Shown in pieces: positions 1 to 5,960 of a stretch of 6,924 nt of DNA. This DNA comes from a bacterium (GTDB lineage Bacteria > SZUA-79 > Acidulodesulfobacterales > Acidulodesulfobacteraceae). Both the position numbers and the translations under genes were made by a program. Location of the stretch: contig JAJYQZ010000139.1 in assembly GCA_021794335.1 (NCBI GenBank), positions 1-6,924 on the forward strand, written 5' to 3'. Position 1 is the stretch's first letter. Each line of letters begins with the position of its first letter. Under the pieces are notes generated by a model. The model was not told the origin of the DNA. It worked only from the letters and a program-made list of their open reading frames with translations, and made no database searches.

Positions 1-812
1 TCATAATTTATATCGGTCATTTGAGCGGAAATGGCTCCTCCATGAATATCGATAAGGAGAGGAATAATCGGATGATAATTTGGGGAAAGCGTCACGGAAT
101 ACTCGCCCGCCCTTTTTTTATTTAATTCGTTCAGTTTATCTTTTTCGATAAAATTTGGATATTTGGGGGGCAGGGTTGGATTTTTTTCACCTTTAACCGC
201 CGGAAATCCATATAAAGATATGCCGTAATTCATCCACTCTGCCAGTCTTTTAAGAAGTAAACGCCTGTCGTCAATAGTAAAATTATGCCCCTTCTTAAAA
301 AAATAATTGATCACGGGGTCATATCTTTTCATCCATTCCCCGCACCAGGCAAGATGAAACCAGACGCACAAATCGAAATAGTAAGAATCGTTGAGATAAA
401 ACACTTTGAAAGCTGACGATGTTATATCAAAAAGCGTTTTATAATGTTCAAACCGCTCCACCATTCTTTCATAATTTGCCCATTTATAATGTACTATCAT
501 CCATGATTTTATTTTATCATCCAATTTTTGAAGAAGAAGCGGTCTTAAAAAGGGGTCTGGTATTATTTGAACGGCCTTAGCCGCATCTATCTCATTTAAA
601 GCCTTTTTTAATAAATAATTATAATCCTGCCACTCGTCTATCAAAACCGGGGTAATATTGATATTAGCTTTCATGCCCTGGTTTGCCATTATATTTAAAG
701 GCATATCGATATAATCTTTTATGGCATGAAGGTAAACCCATGGAAGCATAAATTCGCCGTTTAAATCCCTGTAATCTGGCTGATGCATATGCCACCACAG
801 AACTAAATCCAT
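1..812 (-). CDS. GH57 family glycoside hydrolase (alpha-amylase/glucanotransferase-like), 3' part cut by window edge
   Basis: The minus frame is open from ATG at 812 to the left edge, giving 270 codons and no stop, so this is the N-terminal part of a longer protein. Residues 6-14 read WWHMHQPDY, the first conserved region of glycoside hydrolase family 57, followed by LPWVYLHAIKDY near residue 23. Near residue 245 is SPNYHPIIPLLID, matching the YHPILPLL segment of the amylase-like GH57 group. The nucleophile and acid/base residues normally lie beyond this point, so catalytic competence cannot be judged here. The group acts on alpha-1,4-glucans in the cytoplasm as amylase, glucanotransferase or related enzyme; which one is not resolvable. 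A GGGGAG ribosome-binding site (825-830) lies 12 nt before the ATG, rather far. The gene starts 29 bp after the GH57 branching enzyme, so the two are probably co-transcribed. Family assignment is strong; exact activity is inference. Confidence 0.88.
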   Translation of the reverse strand, partial: MDLVLWWHMHQPDYRDLNGEFMLPWVYLHAIKDYIDMPLNIMANQGMKANINITPVLIDEWQDYNYLLKKALNEIDAAKAVQIIPDPFLRPLLLQKLDDKIKSWMIVHYKWANYERMVERFEHYKTLFDITSSAFKVFYLNDSYYFDLCVWFHLAWCGEWMKRYDPVINYFFKKGHNFTIDDRRLLLKRLAEWMNYGISLYGFPAVKGEKNPTLPPKYPNFIEKDKLNELNKKRAGEYSVTLSPNYHPIIPLLIDIHGGAISAQMTDINY

Positions 813-841
813 TTAATTTATATTCTCCCCGTAAAAATGCG

Positions 842-2539
842 TTAACAAATACTTTTGCCGTATAGAGCCTTAGCATTTATCCATGGAAATATATTGTCTT
901 TACCCGCTATGTCCTTAAACCATTTTTCATCATACGGTTCTTTACCGACGGACATTAAAATACACCTTTTAGCTCTTACCAGATGCGCCTTAACCCGCCT
1001 TTCCGCATAACTTACCGCCTGTCCGGTCGCAAGCAAAAACGGCCAATCGCTAGACTGGGCTAAAAGAAGCTCTCTTGCCGCCTGATTAATTACCTCCTGA
1101 TATTTTACATCATCATATCTGTTTGCGCAAATGTCGATTAATTCCGCAGCCAAATCCGTCAAAAAAGGCTGTATGATGTCGTTTTTTTCGTTAAGCCATA
1201 CTTCTGCATACCCTCCGCCGCCCCATGAGGATGTCGCAGGTTGAGCGACCCAAATATTATTCCTGTCGTAAACATTGACGGCAAACTCCGAAAAACTTCC
1301 ATGTTCATTGTTTCCGTCTTTTTCACTTTTGCGAATATATTTTACCGCCTCATCATATCTGAGTAATGAAGTTTCCGCGACCTCCTTTGCCGTAACCCCT
1401 TTTATAAAATTATTTTCATGCATTCTTCTAAACACGGATTCAAACCACCACGGTCCTTCAAACCACCAGTGCCCAAAGAGTTCGGCATCATACATAGAGA
1501 TGATAAGCGGTTCATCTATAAATTCCTTAAGATAATTTGATTGAAGTTCCCTGTGATAGACAAACTGGGCGCCGTGTTCATAAGCCTTTCTTTTTGCGGC
1601 TGAAGGCCTGTAAGCCTCTTTATATGTTCCGCTTCCGGTAATGGCATAATACTTAAGCCCCGTAAAAGTTTTAATGCCGCCATGCCTTAAAGGGGTCAGA
1701 TGCGGCAGGTCTAAATCAAATCCGACATCCCTATAAAACTCGCGATAAACGGGAGTACCCGGGTACCCTTCTTTTGAAGACCACACCTGCCTTGAGCTTT
1801 CGGGGTCCCTGCCGAACATTACGACATTAAACGGAGAGATAATAGGGGAAAAACAGCCGTTAGGCGGTTCAGGCTCGGCTAATTCGATTCCGTGCCGGTC
1901 AAGAAATGTGTATTTTAAACCATGCCGCTCAAGAATCGCATCGAACCCGCCGGTATAGCCGCACTCCGGAAGCCATATGCCCGTCGGGGTTACTCCTAAA
2001 ATATTTTTATGCGTTTCTATCCCGACCTCGATTTGGGCAGTTATGGCCTCAGGTTCCCCCACCATAGACATAAGAAATCCATGGGTGGCGGCAGAGGTTA
2101 TAATATCTAAATGTCCTTTTGCATGGTGACTTAAAAACCCGTTTATAAGATATTTCCCGCCGCCGTTTTTTATTCTTTCGTACCAATTTTTATACCTTTG
2201 CCTGTAAAAAAGGGTAACCGGGTGAAAATCAGGGTCGCCTTCCGTTCTGAACGCCTCTTCATCCAAAACCTTTAAACGAAGCCTGACATACTCCCCCAGC
2301 CGTTCGGAAAGCAAATCGTCATTCATCATACTCAAAAGCGTCGGCGTCAAAGACATTGTGAGACAATAATCCACATTGTCTCTTTCAAGATTTTCAAAAA
2401 CCTCCAATAAAGGGAGATATGTTTCGGTAACCGCTTCGAAATACCACTCCTCTTCCAAATATTTCGGACTTTCCGGATGCCTGACAAACGGTAAGTGAAA
2501 ATGCAGGACGGGAATCCATTTTCCTGTTTTATTGTTCAT
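842..2539 (-). CDS. GH57 1,4-alpha-glucan branching enzyme
   Basis: This 565-residue cytoplasmic enzyme should transfer alpha-1,4-glucan segments to make alpha-1,6 branches during glycogen synthesis. GH57 motifs appear in order: HFHLPFVRHPE (13-23), GIWLPECGY (187-195) with the expected nucleophile Glu192, and MYDAELFGHWWFEGP (349-363) with the expected acid/base Asp351. Tryptophans at 439 and 448, in SSWGGGGYAEVW, have the same nine-residue spacing as the substrate-binding Trp407/Trp416 of the Thermococcus kodakarensis enzyme, and Trp253 is a candidate for its Trp270 (numbering from memory). Residues 430-550 form the usual helical C-terminal domain, ending with a typical DNIFPWI segment. The length lies between the short (about 520) and long (about 670) members, and no frame damage is visible. 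The start at 2539 puts the HFHLPF motif at the normal distance. The nearest Shine-Dalgarno-like AAGGT (2553-2557) is 13 nt upstream. Only 20 bp separate it from the DUF4912 gene, supporting one operon. Confidence 0.95.
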   Translation of the reverse strand: MNNKTGKWIPVLHFHLPFVRHPESPKYLEEEWYFEAVTETYLPLLEVFENLERDNVDYCLTMSLTPTLLSMMNDDLLSERLGEYVRLRLKVLDEEAFRTEGDPDFHPVTLFYRQRYKNWYERIKNGGGKYLINGFLSHHAKGHLDIITSAATHGFLMSMVGEPEAITAQIEVGIETHKNILGVTPTGIWLPECGYTGGFDAILERHGLKYTFLDRHGIELAEPEPPNGCFSPIISPFNVVMFGRDPESSRQVWSSKEGYPGTPVYREFYRDVGFDLDLPHLTPLRHGGIKTFTGLKYYAITGSGTYKEAYRPSAAKRKAYEHGAQFVYHRELQSNYLKEFIDEPLIISMYDAELFGHWWFEGPWWFESVFRRMHENNFIKGVTAKEVAETSLLRYDEAVKYIRKSEKDGNNEHGSFSEFAVNVYDRNNIWVAQPATSSWGGGGYAEVWLNEKNDIIQPFLTDLAAELIDICANRYDDVKYQEVINQAARELLLAQSSDWPFLLATGQAVSYAERRVKAHLVRAKRCILMSVGKEPYDEKWFKDIAGKDNIFPWINAKALYGKSIC

Positions 2540-2559
2540 ATGTAAAATTATTACCTTAC

Positions 2560-3837
2560 TTATTTTCCTGCGCCCGAGGCAAAAAAGCCTGCCCCCGAAC
2601 CGCCGGATAAATTAACCGGAAGATGCCTGCCTCCGGGGATACTTTCCGTTGCGCCTATTAAGGCGACCCCTTTAGGAATTCTTTTTTTGGAATTTATTTT
2701 CGGCAGCCTTTTGAATAAGCAGGCAGGCGGCCAGATAGGACTTCTCGCTATAAATATAAATTCTCCTTTTTCTAATATATATCCGATCTCCACCCATGTC
2801 TTGGCTAATTCATAATCATCGGGAAAAATAATGTACCTGCTTCCAAATTGATTATCTAACAGTTCATACCAAAGCATTTTATCATCGACATAAACTCTTA
2901 AAATAGGTCTCGCAGAATTTGTTCCCTGTTTATCCCTTAATCTCCAAACAACCTGCCTGACGCTCGGTTTTTGAAAATAAATTCTTACCCAGCTATTTTG
3001 CCTTATCTCCTCAGGCTCGCCATTCTCAAGCACAGGAAGGCTTTCTGACGGGCTTAATAAGCTCCAATTCAAAGAGATTAAGCTTACCTGTTCGCGGGTA
3101 CCGGCGGAAGTATCGGCTTCGCTAACTTCTACCGCTCCGGCTGCCTGTTCTTCGGGGGCTTCAAATACCCTGAAAGCCTCGGCAGGCTCATTTTCTTTTA
3201 CTGCTTTACCGCGGATGGCTTTTTCATTAACGATTTTTTTAGGTTTGGCTTTTTCCCCAGATGTTTTAACCGCCTTTTCCTCTTTTATCTTAAATGCCTT
3301 TTTCAGGGCGGGCTTTGCAGGTTTTTTCCCTCCGGCTCTAACTTTTAATTCCGGTTTAACAAAAATGGTTTCCGCAAGTTCGTTAATTTCTTTTGCGCCT
3401 GCTTTGGTTAACTCATTTTTTATAGCCCTATGCTCATTAAAGTTATAATTAAATATCTCAAAATCAAACAATTTTAATTTGTAATTTTCTTTTAGAGCAT
3501 CTTTTTTGACATCTATCAAACTATAATTTATGACATTTATTCCAAAATTTTCTTCTAATCCGTCAAAGAATATATTTGCAAAATCGATAAGTTTTTTATC
3601 GCTTAATTCTATTTTTTTTGAAAAAAGGATATATCCTCTAAATACTGGATTAAACGACTGCGGAAGCTTTCTTTTTTGAAACCGGATATTTTCATCTAAG
3701 GCCTTTACTTCTAATTTTTTAATTAAATTATTTTTCTTTTTCTCGTCGGGGGTTTTAACATAAATTATCTTTTTTATTTCGGCTTTATTTAACAAATCCC
3801 GATTAAATACAAGAGTAACCTTCAAGCTATTTTCCAT
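2560..3837 (-). CDS. DUF4912 domain protein with novel N-terminal domain and charged linker
   Basis: This 425-residue protein has three parts. Residues 1-160 form an apparently folded Lys/Ile/Asn-rich region that I do not recognise. Residues 161-216 are a Lys/Ala/Pro linker of strongly positive charge, followed by an acidic stretch (217-245). Residues 282-375 match DUF4912, with WVRIYFQKPSVRQVVW, ILRVYVDDK, RYIIFPDDYELAKTWVEIGY and GEFIFIARSP; these strands and the aromatic pattern are typical of the family. After it comes a basic tail, ending in a Gly/Ser/Ala-rich segment (410-425). No signal peptide or membrane helix is seen, so it is probably cytoplasmic. DUF4912 has no established biochemical role that I know of. 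Its position as first gene before two GH57 enzymes suggests a role in glucan metabolism, perhaps binding substrate or enzyme (inference). Many DUF4912 proteins in cyanobacteria carry a Rho/SAP-like N-terminus; this one does not. The start at 3837 has only weak ribosome-binding candidates: AGG 3 nt away and GGGGG 11 nt away. Confidence 0.85.
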   Translation of the reverse strand: MENSLKVTLVFNRDLLNKAEIKKIIYVKTPDEKKKNNLIKKLEVKALDENIRFQKRKLPQSFNPVFRGYILFSKKIELSDKKLIDFANIFFDGLEENFGINVINYSLIDVKKDALKENYKLKLFDFEIFNYNFNEHRAIKNELTKAGAKEINELAETIFVKPELKVRAGGKKPAKPALKKAFKIKEEKAVKTSGEKAKPKKIVNEKAIRGKAVKENEPAEAFRVFEAPEEQAAGAVEVSEADTSAGTREQVSLISLNWSLLSPSESLPVLENGEPEEIRQNSWVRIYFQKPSVRQVVWRLRDKQGTNSARPILRVYVDDKMLWYELLDNQFGSRYIIFPDDYELAKTWVEIGYILEKGEFIFIARSPIWPPACLFKRLPKINSKKRIPKGVALIGATESIPGGRHLPVNLSGGSGAGFFASGAGK

Positions 3838-3924
3838 TTGCCTGTAAACCCCCGCATCCCGTTATATAAAACAGGACTTTAAGCATTACGCCTTATTATT
3901 TCTTTTTTTACCGCATCTGTCTTA

Positions 3925-3952
3925 AGTATATCTTGAAAATATATTTTTTCAA
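3925..3952 (-). promoter_or_regulatory. Predicted sigma70-type promoter for the DUF4912-GH57 operon
   Basis: On the minus strand, TTGAAA (3947-3952) and TATACT (3925-3930) are separated by 16 bp, close to the TTGACA-17-TATAAT consensus. The predicted start site near 3918 leaves a leader of about 80 nt before the DUF4912 ATG. The neighbouring gene ends at 3971, so an independent promoter makes sense here. In an AT-rich genome such matches also occur by chance. Confidence 0.5.
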
Positions 3953-3953
3953 G
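3932..3953. repeat. Perfect 8-bp inverted repeat overlapping the -35 box (possible operator)
   Basis: CTTGAAAA and TTTTCAAG flank a 6-nt AT centre, a perfect palindrome of 22 bp in all. It covers the -35 hexamer and most of the spacer of the predicted promoter, a typical place for a repressor operator. As a hairpin it would be weak and is not directly followed by a T-run on the minus strand, so a terminator role for the upstream gene is less convincing. Confidence 0.5.
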
Positions 3954-3970
3954 GATAACAAAAAATATTT

Positions 3971-4879
3971 TTATTTATCTTTGTCTTTATTTCTCTCCAC
4001 CAATAACTGAACGGCTTTTAAATAGCTCTTTTTAAGCCTGTTAAAAGATTTGGCAAGGGCGCCTATTTCGTCGTCTCCTTTAACTTTAAAATCTTCGTTG
4101 GACTTGCCTACGGAAACATCCTCCGCTAATTTCGCCATATCGTGTATCGGATTTATAATAACCTTGTCTATAAATAAAAGCGCTATTAAGAATGCCAAAA
4201 ACGGCAGGGCAAAAATTGCGATGCCTATTAAAATAGAATCTTTAATAGCGGCCTGGTCTAGATATTTTGTAGGAACCCAGACACTTAGAGCCCCGACGAC
4301 CGTCCCAACCTTCCAGTGCCAGCCGTGTGTATCCCCGTATTTTTTAACAATGGCCTGGGTTATGGGGGAATTATTGTCGGGATTTCCGTGACAAACCATA
4401 CATCCCTGTTTTGCCACGACGGGCTTCATCACATAAAAGTAAGATAAACCGTTAAATGTGTGATAGCCGCTTACCGATTTTAAAAAAGGGCCGGATTCAA
4501 ACCTGTCTATAATAGTTTCCTGAAATGAATTTGCCTTATTTTTTAAATTTAAAGGGTTAAGCGTCGGCTCCGAATATGTATAATGAGGCAGAAACTTTTT
4601 AATCAATTTTGCAACGCCGAGAGCCAAAAATGTGGCGGATTCGGCCTGAATGACAAATTTGTCGGTCGCTTTCATGACGGCCGGCCTTAAACTGCCGGAA
4701 TCATAATCTCTTGCCGCCTTTTCCGCAAAAAGAACCATTTTTGCTTCATGCATCAACTCGTCTTTCTTAAATTTTTGAATATAATAAAAAGCGCCTGCGG
4801 CAACGGTTAAGTTTGCAGCGAACCCGACAATTAGCATAATTACGGTAAATTTCTTTTTTAAAGAAAGATTTTTAAACAT
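3971..4879 (-). CDS. Tll0287-like (DUF3365) c-type heme sensor with HAMP domain, copy 2
   Basis: This 302-residue membrane protein probably senses a redox state or small ligand through a periplasmic heme. After a short basic cytoplasmic start comes a membrane helix (11-33). A periplasmic Tll0287-like domain (about 40-205) includes YSEPTLNPLNL (102-112) and one CMVCH c-type heme site (160-164). A second helix (213-237) leads into a HAMP domain (238-290), with DDEIGALAKSFN near its end. The protein then ends in a short Lys-rich tail with no kinase, methyl-accepting, cyclase or other output domain, so a partner must carry any signal (inference). The only cysteines are those of the heme site; His44 just after the first helix is a candidate sixth ligand. 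It is a tandem paralogue of the gene at 4907-5890, 27 bp downstream of it and in the same frame. Its ribosome-binding site is followed by a G7 run. Confidence 0.9.
   Translation of the reverse strand: MFKNLSLKKKFTVIMLIVGFAANLTVAAGAFYYIQKFKKDELMHEAKMVLFAEKAARDYDSGSLRPAVMKATDKFVIQAESATFLALGVAKLIKKFLPHYTYSEPTLNPLNLKNKANSFQETIIDRFESGPFLKSVSGYHTFNGLSYFYVMKPVVAKQGCMVCHGNPDNNSPITQAIVKKYGDTHGWHWKVGTVVGALSVWVPTKYLDQAAIKDSILIGIAIFALPFLAFLIALLFIDKVIINPIHDMAKLAEDVSVGKSNEDFKVKGDDEIGALAKSFNRLKKSYLKAVQLLVERNKDKDK
3985..4150 (-). repeat. Near-identical HAMP-encoding repeat, copy in 302-residue sensor
   Basis: This 166-bp block aligns without gaps to 4918-5083 at an offset of 933 bp, an exact multiple of three. 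By eye it differs at 8 positions, about 95% identity. It encodes the HAMP domain and C-terminal tail. The heme domains of the two genes are clearly more diverged, so the block looks recently homogenised. Confidence 0.85.
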
Positions 4880-4883
4880 AAGA

Positions 4884-4894
4884 CCCCCCCTCCT
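4884..4894 (-). promoter_or_regulatory. Ribosome-binding site with a run of seven G before the 302-residue sensor
   Basis: Reading the minus strand, AGGAGG (4889-4894) runs into a homopolymer of seven G (4884-4890), then TCTT and the ATG at 4879. The gap from AGGAGG to the ATG is 9 nt. The sister gene has the same TCTT-ATG end but no extra G, with a 4-nt gap. Changes in the length of the G run would alter translation efficiency without touching the coding frame. Confidence 0.7.
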
Positions 4895-4906
4895 AACCCC
4901 GTTTTT

Positions 4907-5890
4907 TTATTTTTTTTCTTTATTTCTATCCGCCAATAACTGAACGGCTTTTAAATAGCTCTTTTTAAGCCTGTTAAACGATTTGGCAAGGGCGCCTATT
5001 TCGTCGTTTCCTTTAACCTTAAAATCTTCGTTGGACTTGCCTACGGAAACATCCTCCGCTAATTTGGTCATCTCGTGTATCGGCTTAATGATAGCCTTAT
5101 TAATAAAATAGATTGCGATTATAAAAGCTAAAAGAAACAAAATAAGGAAAGCCGCCGTTATTATGATAGCATTATGCAGCGCAATATTTGCCCTGTGTTT
5201 AGTCGGAACTAAGACGCTTAAGACTCCGGCTGTCGTCCCAACCTTCCAGCGCCAGCCGTGGGTATCCCCGTATCTTTTTACTACCGCCGCGGTTATGGGC
5301 GAAGGATTTGACGGATTTCCGTGGCAAACCATGCAGCTTTTCTTGACGATAACCGGCTCCATTAAATAAAAATATGATTTCCCGTTAAAAACATGAAAAC
5401 CGCTGACAGATTTTAAAGACGGATTAGATTTAAATTTACCTATAACGCTAATCTCGAACGGATTTGCTTTATCTCTTAAATTCAGCGGACTCAACGCGGG
5501 TTCCGAATAAACGAAGGGAGGCACGAATTCCCCCATTATTTTTCCTACATGCATGGCAACGGATGTCCCCGAATAAGCGCGTATATAAAAATCGTTATTA
5601 TCGCTTATCATTCTTTGCAGTTTTGCATTTCTGCCTATATCGTCGGCGTCATATGGTATGTTATTAAAATTATTATTTCTATTTATCGCCTCCGGCCTTA
5701 ATTTTTGAGACACATAATATCTGGTGGATCTTTCAAAATTTAATATTATATGGGCTTCATGGATAAGAACTTTCCTGCCGAAATAATGAAATAAGCTTAA
5801 AGTCCATATCAGGCTGGCAAGAATCGCCGCGAATCCGACAATCGCCATAATCAGGGTAAATTTAGTTTTTAAAGAAAGATTTTTGAACAT
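4907..5890 (-). CDS. Tll0287-like (DUF3365) c-type heme sensor with HAMP domain, copy 1
   Basis: This 327-residue protein has the same architecture as its downstream paralogue: a basic cytoplasmic start, membrane helix 11-36, a periplasmic Tll0287-like domain (about 40-232) with YSEPALSPLNL (128-138) and one CMVCH heme site (186-190), a second helix (240-264) and a HAMP domain (265-317). A Lys-rich tail ends it with no output domain. It carries about 26 more residues than its sister between the first helix and the heme motif, roughly residues 68-100, an Asn/Asp-rich stretch around NRNNNFNNIPYDADD. Cysteines occur only in the heme site; His44 aligns with His44 of the sister. The start at 5890 has a strong ribosome-binding site. 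The gene begins 70 bp after panC on the same strand. No clear promoter or terminator lies between them, so read-through is plausible. Heme attachment in the periplasm implies a cytochrome c maturation system elsewhere in the genome. Confidence 0.9.
   Translation of the reverse strand: MFKNLSLKTKFTLIMAIVGFAAILASLIWTLSLFHYFGRKVLIHEAHIILNFERSTRYYVSQKLRPEAINRNNNFNNIPYDADDIGRNAKLQRMISDNNDFYIRAYSGTSVAMHVGKIMGEFVPPFVYSEPALSPLNLRDKANPFEISVIGKFKSNPSLKSVSGFHVFNGKSYFYLMEPVIVKKSCMVCHGNPSNPSPITAAVVKRYGDTHGWRWKVGTTAGVLSVLVPTKHRANIALHNAIIITAAFLILFLLAFIIAIYFINKAIIKPIHEMTKLAEDVSVGKSNEDFKVKGNDEIGALAKSFNRLKKSYLKAVQLLADRNKEKK
4918..5083 (-). repeat. Near-identical HAMP-encoding repeat, copy in 327-residue sensor
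   Basis: This is the partner of the block at 3985-4150, with the same reading frame and about 158 of 166 bases identical. A second, shorter stretch of similarity covers the start codons: 41 bases from GTCTTATG onward, with 3 differences. The two ends of the genes are thus far more alike than their middles. Confidence 0.85.
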
Positions 5891-5894
5891 AAGA

Positions 5895-5901
5895 CCTCCT
5901 T
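5895..5901 (-). promoter_or_regulatory. Strong ribosome-binding site of the 327-residue sensor
   Basis: AAGGAGG on the minus strand matches the anti-Shine-Dalgarno sequence fully and lies 4 nt before the ATG at 5890. It fixes the start codon, since the first membrane helix follows directly. Confidence 0.75.
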
Positions 5902-5960
5902 AACTCCCATTTTTTATTTTTTAAAAATTCAAATTAAAACTACTTGAAATCTTCGGAAAA

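Larger units (their letters stand above)
3838..3970 (-). other. 133-bp spacer: leader of the DUF4912/GH57 operon
   Basis: This gap separates the second heme sensor from the DUF4912 gene. On the minus strand it holds, in order, a perfect inverted repeat overlapping a promoter-like element, then about 80 nt of probable untranslated leader. The leader contains the heptamer GATGCGG twice (within 3851-3860 and 3910-3918). A possible small hairpin lies at 3858-3875, with CCTGTT pairing to AACGGG across a 6-nt loop and one G-T pair. I see no recognisable riboswitch and no small gene. Confidence 0.5.

Noticed and set aside
664..876. 70-codon minus-strand open frame spanning the junction of the two GH57 genes
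   Set aside because: It overlaps the true GH57 start in another frame; the other frame gives the HQPDY motif and continues to the window edge, so this one is a shadow.
1275..1535. 86-codon plus-strand open frame within the branching enzyme gene
   Set aside because: It is antisense to a well-conserved enzyme, has no ribosome-binding site of note and no recognisable product.
3215..3448. 77-codon plus-strand frame with hydrophobic product opposite the DUF4912 gene
   Set aside because: Its hydrophobic, Phe/Ala-rich product is what the antisense of a Lys/Ala-rich linker gives; it is not a real membrane peptide.
3932..3953. Inverted repeat as an intrinsic terminator of the second sensor
   Set aside because: The stem is AT-rich and no T-run follows it directly on the minus strand. 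Overlap with a promoter-like element makes an operator more likely, though not proven.
4880..4925. Possible frameshift or read-through fusing the two sensors, as both lie in one frame with A8 and A7 runs around the stop
   Set aside because: The A runs flank an in-frame TAA, each gene has its own ribosome-binding site and start, and each begins with a complete membrane helix. Tandem duplication explains the shared frame.
4050..5369. Plus-strand frames opposite the two heme sensors (4050-4391 and 5163-5369)
   Set aside because: They resemble each other only because the sense genes are paralogues; sense-strand conservation explains them.
5464..5667. 67-codon plus-strand frame opposite the 327-residue sensor
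   Set aside because: It is antisense to a clear coding region, with no recognisable motif.
5891..5960. Promoter or terminator between panC and the first sensor
   Set aside because: The gap is AT-rich with short symmetric A/T stretches, but no pair of -35 and -10 boxes at proper spacing and no stable hairpin could be picked out.
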